Source: Oscillospiraceae bacterium (GTDB taxonomy: Bacteria > Bacillota > Clostridia > Oscillospirales > Ruminococcaceae). Taken from it: 64,000 nt of DNA. The position numbers were made by a program, and so were the translations under genes. The notes under the pieces are model-generated. The model did no database searches. It worked only from the letters and a program-made list of their open reading frames with translations, and was not told the DNA's origin. The stretch covers positions 1 through 64,000 of the forward strand of contig JAFRTG010000035.1 of assembly GCA_017427265.1 (NCBI GenBank), written 5' to 3'. Positions 38,658-46,519 of this stretch are shown here, in pieces; positions within the stretch are counted from its first letter, which is position 1, and each line of letters opens with the position of its first letter.

Positions 38658-39092
38658 ATGGATACGATCAAGCAATTTTCCGTTTTTGTGGAAAACAAGC
38701 AGGGCAGAATGGCAGAGCTGACAAGACTGATTGCTGACGCAGGCATTGATCTGCGGACACTGAGCCTTGCAGATACACGCGATTTCGGCATTCTGCGCAT
38801 CATCGTCAACAAGCCGGAAGAAACCGAAGCGCTTCTGAAACAGAACGGCTGGACATACAAGGCGACCTCTGTGATCGGCGTCAAGGTTCCGGACTGCCCG
38901 GGCGGCGTCGCAACCGTGCTTGAAGCACTCAACGAGGTCAATGTCAACGTCGAATATATGTATGCGTTTGTCAACCGGACCCCCGGCCGCGCCGATACAG
39001 TCATCTGTGTGGACGACGAGCAGGCTGCTCTTGAGATTCTGCAGAAAAAACATATTGATATTCTGACGGCTGAGGAGGCATACGACATCTGA
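38658..39092 (+). CDS. tandem ACT-domain protein
   Basis: This is a 144-residue protein made of two ACT domains (about residues 3-68 and 71-140): IKQFSVFVENKQGRMAELTRLIADAGIDLRTLSLADT, then VIGVKVPDCPGGVATVLEALNEVNVNVEYMYAF. Such stand-alone pairs bind amino acids and commonly accompany iorAB and paaK, where they are thought to sense aromatic amino acids. AAGGAGG precedes the ATG. It has no DNA-binding domain, so it would act on an enzyme or another regulator. Confidence 0.9.
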   Translation: MDTIKQFSVFVENKQGRMAELTRLIADAGIDLRTLSLADTRDFGILRIIVNKPEETEALLKQNGWTYKATSVIGVKVPDCPGGVATVLEALNEVNVNVEYMYAFVNRTPGRADTVICVDDEQAALEILQKKHIDILTAEEAYDI

Positions 39093-39132
39093 TTCTGTCT
39101 GCATGATTCCGCTAAATTCTTTACACAAGCTA

Positions 39133-39161
39133 TTGACAATGAAGCTCGAAAAGTGTATAAT
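39133..39161 (+). promoter_or_regulatory. promoter before the zinc-ribbon coiled-coil gene
   Basis: TTGACA (39133-39138) and TATAAT (39156-39161) are spaced exactly 17 bases, both perfect consensus. A leader of about 90 bases leads to the ATG at 39260. This is the only perfect promoter on the chromosomal part of the window, suggesting high constitutive expression of the small protein. Confidence 0.85.
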
Positions 39162-39259
39162 AAGTATGTAGGTATATTGCAGGAGAACTGTGTAACCTGC
39201 AAAATAGAACGCCGGAGCAGGCAGAAACAGCGCTTACGGCGCGGAATGGAGTGTGTTTC

Positions 39260-39700
39260 ATGAGCATATTTGACAAGGTCAGTGACATGAGCAGAGGCAT
39301 CAGCGAAAAGGCATCCAATGTCTCTGAAGTCAGTAACCTCAAGCGGAAGATCCTCTATGAAGAGGAGCGTATTGTGGAGATTTTTGCAGATCTCGGAAAA
39401 AAGTATTACAAGAATCCTGATGAAGATCCGGCTGTTTTCCGTGCATTGTGCGACGATATCGACGCACGCCGCAGACGCATCAAGAAAATGAAGTTTGAGT
39501 TGAACACCCTCCGCGGCTTCAAAATGTGCCCGAAGTGCGATGCTGAAAACAGCGAAAAGAACATTTTCTGCGGTGTTTGCGGAGCCCGTCTCCCTGACCC
39601 GGACGACGAGGACTTCACATCGCTGGAAGAGAGCGATTATTACACCGAAACAAGCAATCAGTTCTTCAACGCTGACAGCACCGGCAATATCGGCATCTGA
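39260..39700 (+). CDS. coiled-coil protein with C-terminal zinc ribbon
   Basis: This is a 146-residue protein. The first ~85 residues are helical (FDKVSDMSRGISEKASNVSE, then LKRKILYEEERIVEIFADLG), followed by a zinc ribbon CPKCDAENSEKNIFCGVCG (residues about 92-110) and an acidic Ser/Thr tail. ATG 39260 is chosen after GGAGTGTG. Small proteins of this type are common in Firmicutes, with no defined function. It is a monocistronic unit with its own promoter and terminator. Confidence 0.8.
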   Translation: MSIFDKVSDMSRGISEKASNVSEVSNLKRKILYEEERIVEIFADLGKKYYKNPDEDPAVFRALCDDIDARRRRIKKMKFELNTLRGFKMCPKCDAENSEKNIFCGVCGARLPDPDDEDFTSLEESDYYTETSNQFFNADSTGNIGI

Positions 39701-39722
39701 TTCAAAAAAACAGAATATCGGA

Positions 39723-39759
39723 AAAATGTCCTGCCTTCCTGAAAGGCGGGACATTTTTT
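39723..39759 (+). terminator. terminator after the zinc-ribbon gene
   Basis: The arms AAAATGTCCTGCCTT and AAGGCGGGACATTTTTT pair almost completely (one G-U) around CCTGA, ending in a run of T. This is a standard intrinsic terminator, 22 bases after the stop codon. Confidence 0.88.
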
Positions 39760-39846
39760 ATGCTGCAAAAAATCTGCTGCCTTTGATTCTATCGGGGGCG
39801 TGTCCGGCATAAGATAAAACAGATCAGCGAAAGGCGGGTTTTCCAA

Positions 39847-40788
39847 ATGCCAGTCAACAGCAGACTATCTGATATCCTCCCCTGCCTGACAGCCTCACTG
39901 CAGATACCGTTCCGGAAAATGAATCCGGAAACAGCAGCTGAGATTCAGGAACTGCGTCTCAGACGCGGAAGGCCGCTTCATGCAGTACGCGGCGGGACGG
40001 AATACGCAGTCACGGAAAGCGGCGCGCTGACCGCCACAGGGCAGAAAGGATGCTTTGTCAGCGGACAGGCTCTTGATACTGTATTCCGGAACTGCTGCGC
40101 GCATTCCGTTCACAGCTATCAGCACGAAATTGTGCACGGGTATCTGACCGCATCGGGCGGCAACCGAGTCGGTATCTGCGGTACAGCAGTGTTACAGAAC
40201 GGATGCGTGACCGGTGTGCGCGATATCAGCGGTCTCAATATCCGCATTGCGTCAGAGCGTACAGGCTGTGCAGAGCCGCTTGCTGCCATGATCGGTGACC
40301 CGCGGCGTACAGGCGGTGTTTTGCTCTGCGGTTCGCCTGCGTCCGGAAAAACAACGATTCTGCGTGATCTAGCGCGGATATTCGGCAACAGGATGCGGGT
40401 TTGTATCCTGGACGAGCGCGGAGAGCTTGCCGCAACCCGGAACGGAATTTCGCAGTTTGACGTCGGCACACAGACAGACGTATTTGACGGCTATCCCAAA
40501 GCAGAAGCGGTCGAACAAGCTGTTCGCGTCATGTCCCCCGAAGTCTTAATCTGCGACGAGCTCGGCGGCCGTGACGAAGCCGACCGTCTGCTGCAAATGC
40601 TCCATACCGGCGTCCGTCTGATTGCTTCAGCACATGCAGAATCCTTTGCTGACCTGTTCAGGCGTCAGCAGATGAAGCGGCTGATAGACGAAGGCATCTT
40701 TCATGCAGCATATCTGCTCGGAACCGGCCGTTGCTGCGGAGAGATTGCGGGCATCCATACATTCGGAGGACAAACATGCAAAAACTGA
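39847..40788 (+). CDS. spoIIIAA: stage III sporulation protein AA (ATPase)
   Basis: This 313-residue secretion-type ATPase of the SpoIIIA-SpoIIQ channel acts in the mother cell to feed the forespore. It has EIQELRLRRGRPL (residues about 32-44), GNRVGICGTAVL, Walker A LLCGSPASGKTTILRDLAR (162-170), CILDERGEL and SPEVLICDELGGRDEADRLLQ (Walker B region). It is the first gene of the intact spoIIIAA-AH operon. No clear sigma-E promoter could be read with confidence in the 85 bases upstream. Confidence 0.95.
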   Translation: MPVNSRLSDILPCLTASLQIPFRKMNPETAAEIQELRLRRGRPLHAVRGGTEYAVTESGALTATGQKGCFVSGQALDTVFRNCCAHSVHSYQHEIVHGYLTASGGNRVGICGTAVLQNGCVTGVRDISGLNIRIASERTGCAEPLAAMIGDPRRTGGVLLCGSPASGKTTILRDLARIFGNRMRVCILDERGELAATRNGISQFDVGTQTDVFDGYPKAEAVEQAVRVMSPEVLICDELGGRDEADRLLQMLHTGVRLIASAHAESFADLFRRQQMKRLIDEGIFHAAYLLGTGRCCGEIAGIHTFGGQTCKN

Positions 40789-41270
40789 TCGGCGTGATGC
40801 TTTTGCTTGGCATCAGTCTTTCGGCAGGACAGTCCGCTGCTGACAAACTGCATCGGCGGGCTGCATATCTGCGGCTGCTGCGGCAATGGCTCACTGAAAT
40901 CACAGGGCAGCTCCGCATCTCGCTTCCCCTGACTGCAGATTTGCTGCGGATGACAGCAGAAAACCCGGTATACCGGTCGCTGGAATTTTTGCAGACCGCA
41001 GCAGTCAACGCCGGGCAGTTCCCCGATTGCTGGGAAAACGCGCTACGGTCTGACCGGATACTGACAACAGAAATGCATGATGTGCTGTCTGCCGTCGGAC
41101 AGACACTTGGGAGTACCGCACTCGACGGACAGCTTTCCGTCCTGACACTCTGCACGGAACGGCTTGCGGATCTGCAGAGACAAGCTGAACAGACAGCGCG
41201 GGAGAAAAGCAGCCTTTACCGCAGCATGGGGCTTTTCGGCGGATTGTTTGCCGTCATCCTGCTGCTTTGA
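40776..41270 (+). CDS. spoIIIAB: stage III sporulation protein AB
   Basis: This 164-residue protein resembles the GspF-like component of the channel. N-terminal TM (IGVMLLLGISLSAGQSAAD), a helical middle (LRLLRQWLTEITGQLRISLPL), and a C-terminal TM (YRSMGLFGGLFAVILLL) match SpoIIIAB in size and layout. ATG 40776 follows GGAGG inside the end of spoIIIAA (13-base overlap). Confidence 0.9.
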   Translation: MQKLIGVMLLLGISLSAGQSAADKLHRRAAYLRLLRQWLTEITGQLRISLPLTADLLRMTAENPVYRSLEFLQTAAVNAGQFPDCWENALRSDRILTTEMHDVLSAVGQTLGSTALDGQLSVLTLCTERLADLQRQAEQTAREKSSLYRSMGLFGGLFAVILLL

Positions 41271-41293
41271 TAATAGGAAACGGAGCGGTTCAC

Positions 41294-41491
41294 ATGGATA
41301 TCGACCTGATTTTCAAGGTCGCGGGCATCGGTATCATCGTTGCAGTTCTGAATCTGGTACTGAAACGTGCAGAACGTGAAGAACAGGCTATGCTGACAAC
41401 ATTGGCCGGCCTGATTGTCGTTCTGATGCTGATTATCTCACAGATACAGGATCTGTTTGACCGCGTCAAAACGGTCTTTGGGCTATGGTGA
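41294..41491 (+). CDS. spoIIIAC: stage III sporulation protein AC
   Basis: This is a 65-residue, two-TM protein: IDLIFKVAGIGIIVAVLNLVLKR and TLAGLIVVLMLIISQIQDLFD, ending VKTVFGLW, the usual SpoIIIAC pattern. Start 41294 follows GGAGCG. It overlaps spoIIIAD by 7 bases. Confidence 0.93.
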   Translation: MDIDLIFKVAGIGIIVAVLNLVLKRAEREEQAMLTTLAGLIVVLMLIISQIQDLFDRVKTVFGLW

Positions 41492-41895
41492 CGGCAATTC
41501 AGGCTGCCGGAATCGGCATGACAGGTGTTCTGATTGCCAAATTACTGCAGAGGTATGCGCCGGAGCAGGCGCTTCTGATGACGCTGCTGCTCGGCGCTGT
41601 GATAACCGGATGTGCAGTCACAGCCATGATGCCGGTGCTAACGGAGATTGATGCACTTCTGTCGTCCGGCGGACTTAGCACGGAGCAAACTGCATGTATC
41701 ACCAAGGCGGTCGGTATCTGCTGTATCACGCAGCTCGCGGCCGATTTGTGCAAAGATGCCGGCGAATCGGCAATGGCATCCGGCATTCTTCTGACCGGAA
41801 AAATTACGCTGATTTTGCTTGCACTTCCATTATTTTCACCGTTGAAGCAACTGCTGGAGGAGGTGATATCTTGCGTTTCATTCTCCGGATTATGA
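41485..41895 (+). CDS. spoIIIAD: stage III sporulation protein AD
   Basis: This 136-residue polytopic membrane protein is paralogous to SpoIIIAC in its first half (VTAIQAAGIGMTGVLIAKLLQRYAPEQALLMTLLLGA) and has the conserved C-terminal helix region VGICCITQLAADLCKDAGESAMASGILLTGKITLILLALPL. The 3' end overlaps the spoIIIAE start by 25 bases. Confidence 0.93.
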   Translation: MVTAIQAAGIGMTGVLIAKLLQRYAPEQALLMTLLLGAVITGCAVTAMMPVLTEIDALLSSGGLSTEQTACITKAVGICCITQLAADLCKDAGESAMASGILLTGKITLILLALPLFSPLKQLLEEVISCVSFSGL

Positions 41896-42989
41896 TCGTG
41901 ATATGTCTGCTGCCCTGCTGCGTGCTGCATGCGGAAGCGGCTGAGAATCCGCTTGCAGATATGGAAGAAACGCTGCAGCAGCTGGAAATTCCGGCAGAAA
42001 CCGCCGACCTGTTCGCTGAGGCCGGGATATCACCGGAGCAATCCGAAGGACTTCGTGAAATGGATCCGCATTCGGGACTGAAAACACTGCTGCGGACTGC
42101 TGCTTCGGAAGCGGCCGAACCGCTCCGTCTCGGCGGCAGACTATTGGCGCTGACAATCCTTCTGACTCTGCTCGGCAGTCTGGGTGATGCTGCTGCGGAT
42201 TCCTCTGTGCGACAAGTATTTGATACAGTTTCCGCTGTTATATGCATCACCGCAGCGGCAGAGCCTCTCTGCGGCTGCCTTGAACGCACGGCAGATGCAC
42301 TGGAAACCGGACAGGCTTTCATGGCGGGTTACATTCCTGTCTTTGCCGGGTTTCTCGCGGCAGGCGGCTCTGTAGCAGGCGGTGCAGCCTATCATGTTTT
42401 CGTGCTGTTTCTGACAGAAACTGTCATGCTGCTTGCAAACCGTCTGCTCTTTCCGCTGCTGCAGTGGGGAACAGCGCTCGGCATTGCAGATGCAGTCAAC
42501 CCGAAACTGCGTCTCGGACAGTTTGTCAGCGGATTCCGAACCGCTGTGACATGGACACTCGGCACGGTGATGGCTCTGTTTTCTGCACTCCTGTCGGTGC
42601 GGAGCTTTGTAGCCTCCGCAGCAGATTCTTTGGCTGCAAAATCCGCAAAGCTGCTGACGTCGAGCGTGATTCCGGTCATCGGAAGCGCCGTGTCGGACGC
42701 ATACGGCACTGTTCAGGGCAGCATCATATTACTGCGAAACAGTACAGGCGCAGTCGGAATTCTTGTGATTATCTGGCTGACTGTCCCGCCGCTGCTGTCC
42801 CTGCTTTGTTACCGTGCTGTGTTCCGGCTCATGCAGATTGTTGCCGAAACCGCCGGTACGGAAACGCTGGGCAGCCTGTTCCGAAACGCGCAAACCGTTT
42901 TGTCAGCTGCTTTTGCGATTCTGGTCTGCTATGCGGTCATGCTGATCTTTTCCAGCGCAATCATGATGATTCTAGTCGGGAACCGTTAG
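41871..42989 (+). CDS. spoIIIAE: stage III sporulation protein AE
   Basis: This 372-residue polytopic membrane protein with a leading signal-like segment (LRIMIVICLLPCCVLHAEA) is the putative channel-forming subunit. The TTG at 41871 is chosen as start because a perfect GGAGGTGAT precedes it; the frame upstream is only an overlap with spoIIIAD. Several TM segments follow (LLALTILLTLLGSLGDAA, FLAAGGSVAGGAAYHVFVLFL, ILVCYAVMLIFSSAIMMILVG). Confidence 0.93.
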   Translation: MRFILRIMIVICLLPCCVLHAEAAENPLADMEETLQQLEIPAETADLFAEAGISPEQSEGLREMDPHSGLKTLLRTAASEAAEPLRLGGRLLALTILLTLLGSLGDAAADSSVRQVFDTVSAVICITAAAEPLCGCLERTADALETGQAFMAGYIPVFAGFLAAGGSVAGGAAYHVFVLFLTETVMLLANRLLFPLLQWGTALGIADAVNPKLRLGQFVSGFRTAVTWTLGTVMALFSALLSVRSFVASAADSLAAKSAKLLTSSVIPVIGSAVSDAYGTVQGSIILLRNSTGAVGILVIIWLTVPPLLSLLCYRAVFRLMQIVAETAGTETLGSLFRNAQTVLSAAFAILVCYAVMLIFSSAIMMILVGNR

Positions 42990-42999
42990 GAGGCATTCC

Positions 43000-43461
43000 A
43001 TGGATACCATACGGACAGCGGTACTCAGTGCGTGCCTGACTGCGCTCGGACTGACATTTGCAGAGCATATTTTGCCGATGGAACGGTTTGATCGTCAGGT
43101 CCGACTGATTTTTGCCGTGCTGATGACAACTGCAATTCTGAAGCCGCTGACAAATCTTGACTTTTCACCGCTGTATTCAGACGAAACAGCAGACTCTTTT
43201 ACATCTGATGAGATATGCAGCATGGCGGATCAGGCACGCACCGATGCAGTCTGTGAAAGCGTGATGCAGACGCTGAACCGGGAGCTTGCAGAGCGTAAAG
43301 TTCCGTGCAGGGTCACAGCAGTCGATGCGCATATCACAGAGAACGGCAGCATAGATATTACCGAGGTGCAGACAGAGGGGAACCTGCTGACCGGCAGGGT
43401 TTACCTGCTGGAATGGCTCGGCGGCAATGTCAGAATTACGGAGGGAGGAAAAACGGATTGA
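43000..43461 (+). CDS. spoIIIAF: stage III sporulation protein AF
   Basis: This 153-residue protein has two N-terminal TM segments (TAVLSACLTALGLTFAEHILP and LIFAVLMTTAILKPL) and a soluble ring-building-motif-like domain (about residues 85-150). Size, order and topology match SpoIIIAF. It overlaps spoIIIAG by 4 bases. Confidence 0.9.
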   Translation: MDTIRTAVLSACLTALGLTFAEHILPMERFDRQVRLIFAVLMTTAILKPLTNLDFSPLYSDETADSFTSDEICSMADQARTDAVCESVMQTLNRELAERKVPCRVTAVDAHITENGSIDITEVQTEGNLLTGRVYLLEWLGGNVRITEGGKTD

Positions 43462-43994
43462 TCGCATCTCTGCATGAAATCCTGCGGCAGTTATCTCCGG
43501 GGAAGAAAAAAGCCGTTATGGCAGCAGGCTGCATTCTGGCCGCAGGATTCCTGCTGCTCTCTGACCGTCTCCGGCAGGATACAAAGCAAAGAACACCCTC
43601 AGACACGACGCAGTTTGTGCAGACAGCAGATGCATACAGGGATGAACTGGAAATCCGTCTGAAAAAACTGCTCGAACAGCTCGAAGGCGTCGGTAAAACG
43701 GAAATCATGCTTACCGTCAGCAGCTCAGCTGAACAGGTTTATGCGCAAGAGGTCAAATCCTCGTGCAGCGAGCGGAATCAGCAGCAGGAAACATCCCTTG
43801 TCCGTCTGCGAAACGGCGGAACTGAATCCGCACTCGTCACGGAAACACACAGTCCGGAAATCTGCGGTGCAGCAATTCTCTGCACCGGCGGCGGACATGC
43901 GGCCGTTCGTGAGCGTGTGGCGCATGCTGCTGTCGTCCTGCTCGGAATCCCGCCGGCCAGAATCTTTGTCGGCCAGTATTCAGCAAGCCATTGA
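43458..43994 (+). CDS. spoIIIAG: stage III sporulation protein AG
   Basis: This 178-residue protein has one N-terminal TM (AVMAAGCILAAGFLLLSDRL) and a ring-forming periplasm-side domain; VGKTEIMLTVSSSAEQVYAQE and the C-terminal GGGHAAVRERVAHAAVVLLGIPPARIFV are typical of SpoIIIAG, which forms a large ring in the intermembrane space. TTG 43458 is used as start after GGAGGGAGG; no ATG fits the family length. Confidence 0.92.
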   Translation: MIASLHEILRQLSPGKKKAVMAAGCILAAGFLLLSDRLRQDTKQRTPSDTTQFVQTADAYRDELEIRLKKLLEQLEGVGKTEIMLTVSSSAEQVYAQEVKSSCSERNQQQETSLVRLRNGGTESALVTETHSPEICGAAILCTGGGHAAVRERVAHAAVVLLGIPPARIFVGQYSASH

Positions 43995-44009
43995 AAGGAG
44001 TTTTTATCT

Positions 44010-44609
44010 ATGAAAAAACCTGCAATCATCATCGGAAAACGACAAATCATCCTCAGTGCACTGACGCTTCTGCTCGGCGGTGCGGTCTATCTCAACTATG
44101 CGCTCTCCGGCGGCGGCAAGCTGATACCGGACGGAATGCTTCGCTATGAGGCAGAAAAGCCGGCTTCGGCAGATACGGATGATCTTGCCCATTACGGTAC
44201 TGCGGAAATGGTCAGTGCAAATCCGACACGGGCTGATTATTTTGCGCAGGCAAGACTCGACAAACAAAACAGCCGGGATTCCGCCGTTCAGACGCTTCAG
44301 AGCATCATCGGCGGCGGCGATCTCAGCAATGATGAAATGGTAACAAACGCAATCGACGCGGTACATCTCTCCAAACAGATGGAAAGCGAAAGCGTCATCG
44401 AGAATCTGATTCTTTCGCAGGGGTTCTCTGATTGCGTCGTATATCTGGACGGTCAGTCCGCCAAGGTGGTCGTTGAAAGCGACGGACTTGCCCCGCAGCA
44501 GGCAGCGGCGATTAAAGAAATCGTGATGTCCGAATCCGATATTTCCGCTGAAGGCATCCGGATTTTTGAGGTAGCAGCCGATGCGGAGCCGGCTTCTGAT
44601 AAGCCTTAA
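44010..44609 (+). CDS. spoIIIAH: stage III sporulation protein AH
   Basis: This 199-residue protein has one TM (QIILSALTLLLGGAVYLNYAL) and a YscJ/FliF-like domain at about residues 95-190 (VENLILSQGFSDCVVYLDGQSAKVVV). In spore formers it interacts with SpoIIQ in the forespore membrane. It is the last gene of the operon; AAAGGAG precedes the ATG. The ~45 bases after the stop are A/T runs without a clean terminator. Confidence 0.93.
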   Translation: MKKPAIIIGKRQIILSALTLLLGGAVYLNYALSGGGKLIPDGMLRYEAEKPASADTDDLAHYGTAEMVSANPTRADYFAQARLDKQNSRDSAVQTLQSIIGGGDLSNDEMVTNAIDAVHLSKQMESESVIENLILSQGFSDCVVYLDGQSAKVVVESDGLAPQQAAAIKEIVMSESDISAEGIRIFEVAADAEPASDKP

Positions 44610-44652
44610 TAAAAAAATTTTTCGGAAATCACTGCTTTTTTTCAAAAAAAGG

Positions 44653-44681
44653 TTGTACGAACGGAAAAAATCTGGTATAAT
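44653..44681 (+). promoter_or_regulatory. promoter of the asp23-nusB-recN gene run
   Basis: TTGTAC (44653-44658) and TATAAT (44676-44681) are spaced 17 bases. Transcription would begin near 44688, nine bases before the leader hairpin. The next visible promoter-like element on this strand is at 54941, so the ten genes to recN may share this start. Confidence 0.7.
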
Positions 44682-44696
44682 ATAAGATGTATCAAT

Positions 44697-44739
44697 GCAG
44701 GCTGAGAGCGACTGCTTTCCGCCGCAGCCTGCTTTTTAT
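44697..44739 (+). terminator. leader terminator/attenuator before asp23
   Basis: GCAGGCTG (44697-44704) pairs perfectly with CAGCCTGC (44725-44732) and is followed directly by TTTTTATT. Because it lies between the promoter and the ribosome binding site of the Asp23 gene, it would end transcription prematurely unless antiterminated. It is notable because the second gene, nusB, encodes an antitermination factor, so feedback is conceivable. Confidence 0.6.
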
Positions 44740-44764
44740 TGTTTCATCCGAGGAGGAAATCAGA

Positions 44765-45109
44765 ATGAGCAATCAGTATCCAAAAAAAGCAGTGGCTTCC
44801 GGAGAAGTCAAGATTTCTGAAAATGTGATTCGTTCCATTGCAGGCGTTGCCGCGATGGAAGTCGAAGGCGTTGCTGAGCTTGCAGAGGTGAAGGGATCCC
44901 TGCTGTGTCCGGCACCTGCTCCGGTCAGCGTGTCTGTCGTCAATGACATGGTCGAGATTACAGTGCGGCTCGTGCTGTCCAGCGGTTACCGTCTGACGAC
45001 TGTTGCCGAGCAGGTGCAGCAAAATATCAAGGAAAATGTCCAGAGCATGGCCGGTGTGGTCGTATCCAAGGTGCATGTGATTGCTTCGGATATTGCCTTT
45101 GATGACTGA
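44765..45109 (+). CDS. Asp23/Gls24 family envelope stress protein
   Basis: This 114-residue protein starts at ATG 44765 after GAGGAGG. It has the family core ISENVIRSIAGVAAMEVEGVAELAEV, VVNDMVEITVRLVLSSGYRL and VAEQVQQNIKENVQSMAGVVVSKVHVIASDI. Asp23 proteins are cytoplasmic, often membrane-associated, and linked to cell-wall homeostasis. This short form beside nusB is typical of clostridia. Confidence 0.92.
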   Translation: MSNQYPKKAVASGEVKISENVIRSIAGVAAMEVEGVAELAEVKGSLLCPAPAPVSVSVVNDMVEITVRLVLSSGYRLTTVAEQVQQNIKENVQSMAGVVVSKVHVIASDIAFDD

Positions 45110-45131
45110 AAATACGGAAAGGATTCCATTC

Positions 45132-45566
45132 ATGCCGAAAATTACAAGACGCGAAATCCGCGACAGTGCAATGAAGCTGCTCTTTGAGACTGCACTGCGC
45201 GATGACCCGATTGATGTGCTTTACGAGATCGCAGAGGAAATTGACGAAATCATTGTCAATGAAGAAGTTCGTTTCCTCGTAAACGGCACGCTTGCACATC
45301 AGGAGGAAATTGACGCTCTGATCCAGAAATACAGCCCCAAGCGCAGCATCGGCAGAATTGCCAAGCTGACGCTGACGATTCTGCGGCTTGCGTTCTTTGA
45401 GATTCTCTATGTTGAGAAAACGCCGGTCAATGCTGCAATCTCCGAGGCTGTCCTGCTTGCAGAGAACTATTCCTACAATGAAGAGGATGTCCGCTTTATC
45501 AACGGTCTGCTCGGTGCCTATTCCAGAGAAAACCCGCAGACGGTGACTGAACAGACCGAATCATGA
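45132..45566 (+). CDS. nusB: transcription antitermination factor NusB
   Basis: This 144-residue all-helical protein binds boxA RNA with NusE (S10) in rRNA antitermination. It has TRREIRDSAMKLLFETALRDD, the central FLVNGTLAHQEEIDALIQKYSPKRSIGRIAKLTLTILRLAFFEILY and VNAAISEAVLLAENYSYNEEDVRFINGLLGAY. Start 45132 follows GGAAAGGA. It overlaps the tsaD-like gene by 4 bases. Confidence 0.95.
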   Translation: MPKITRREIRDSAMKLLFETALRDDPIDVLYEIAEEIDEIIVNEEVRFLVNGTLAHQEEIDALIQKYSPKRSIGRIAKLTLTILRLAFFEILYVEKTPVNAAISEAVLLAENYSYNEEDVRFINGLLGAYSRENPQTVTEQTES

Positions 45567-46519
45567 AAATTCTCGGTATCGACACCAGCAATTATACAAC
45601 ATCCTGTGCGTGGTTTGATCCGGAGACCGGTGTCATGCTGCAGCGCAAACAGCTTTTACCGGTACCGACCGGACAGGCAGGGCTGCGGCAGAGCGATGCA
45701 GTCTTTCATCATACGCGGCAGCTGCCGGATTTAATTGAACAGCTGATGCAGGATGCAGACGGAGAACCGGATGCATTCGGTGTTTCTGTGTCTCCGCGAT
45801 CCGCCGAAGGGTCTTATATGCCCTGTTTTCTGGCCGGGCGCGGTGCTGCAAGAATTCTGTCCGCCGTTCATCGCAGGCCGCTCTATGAGACCTCTCACCA
45901 GATGGGACATATTCTTGCGGCGCTCTATTCTGCGAACTGCCTGCACTGGCTGAAACCGGATGCTGCGCCGTTTCTTGCGTTCCATGTCAGCGGCGGAACC
46001 ACTGACTGCGTCCGCTGTATTCCGGATGCAGACGCGGTTTTGCAGATTGAACCGGTATCTTCCTCACTCGATCTCAAAGCCGGACAGGCTGTTGACCGTG
46101 TCGGAATGATGCTCGGACTTGCGTTTCCATGCGGTCCGGCGCTTGAGCAGCTGGCCATGCAGAGCACTTCATCCGCACATATGCAGGTGAAGCTGAAAGA
46201 CGGATGCTGTTCGCTTTCCGGTCTGCAGAATCAGTGTGAACAAATGCTGAACCGCGGCGTGCCTGCTGCGGATATTGCGCGGTACTGCCTCAATTCGCTT
46301 TCTGCGGTACTGAAGGCTATGACGAAGGAAGCCGCCGCATCATGCGGAAATCCTGCTGTGCTCTATGCAGGCGGCGTTCTTTCCGATCAGCTGATTCAGG
46401 ATGAACTGCGGCGCATTCCGCTGGAGTCCGCATTTGCAGAGCCGGCTTTTTCATGTGACAACGCTGCCGGAATCGCAGTCTATGCAGCGTGGAAGGAGAA
46501 GCAGGCATGTCTATTTTAA
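45563..46519 (+). CDS. TsaD/Gcp-like ASKHA protein (paralogue with altered metal motif)
   Basis: This 318-residue ASKHA-fold protein resembles TsaD, the subunit that makes t6A in tRNA. It has LGIDTSNYTTSCAWFD, the region FGVSVSPRSAEGSYMPCFLAGRGAARIL, the metal-site helix SHQMGHILAAL and a LAFHVSGGTTDCV nucleotide loop. In genuine TsaD the metal motif is H-x-E-G-H; here it reads HQMGH, keeping both His but with Met where Glu is expected. Such short paralogues next to nusB/xseA are seen in clostridia and are not the main t6A enzyme. Function uncertain. Confidence 0.8.
   Translation: MKILGIDTSNYTTSCAWFDPETGVMLQRKQLLPVPTGQAGLRQSDAVFHHTRQLPDLIEQLMQDADGEPDAFGVSVSPRSAEGSYMPCFLAGRGAARILSAVHRRPLYETSHQMGHILAALYSANCLHWLKPDAAPFLAFHVSGGTTDCVRCIPDADAVLQIEPVSSSLDLKAGQAVDRVGMMLGLAFPCGPALEQLAMQSTSSAHMQVKLKDGCCSLSGLQNQCEQMLNRGVPAADIARYCLNSLSAVLKAMTKEAAASCGNPAVLYAGGVLSDQLIQDELRRIPLESAFAEPAFSCDNAAGIAVYAAWKEKQACLF

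Noticed and set aside
39770-39846. A possible sigma-E promoter (CATAAGAT-like -10) before spoIIIAA
   Set aside because: The -10 is a weak match and no -35 of the sigma-E type sits at the right spacing, so it was not called.
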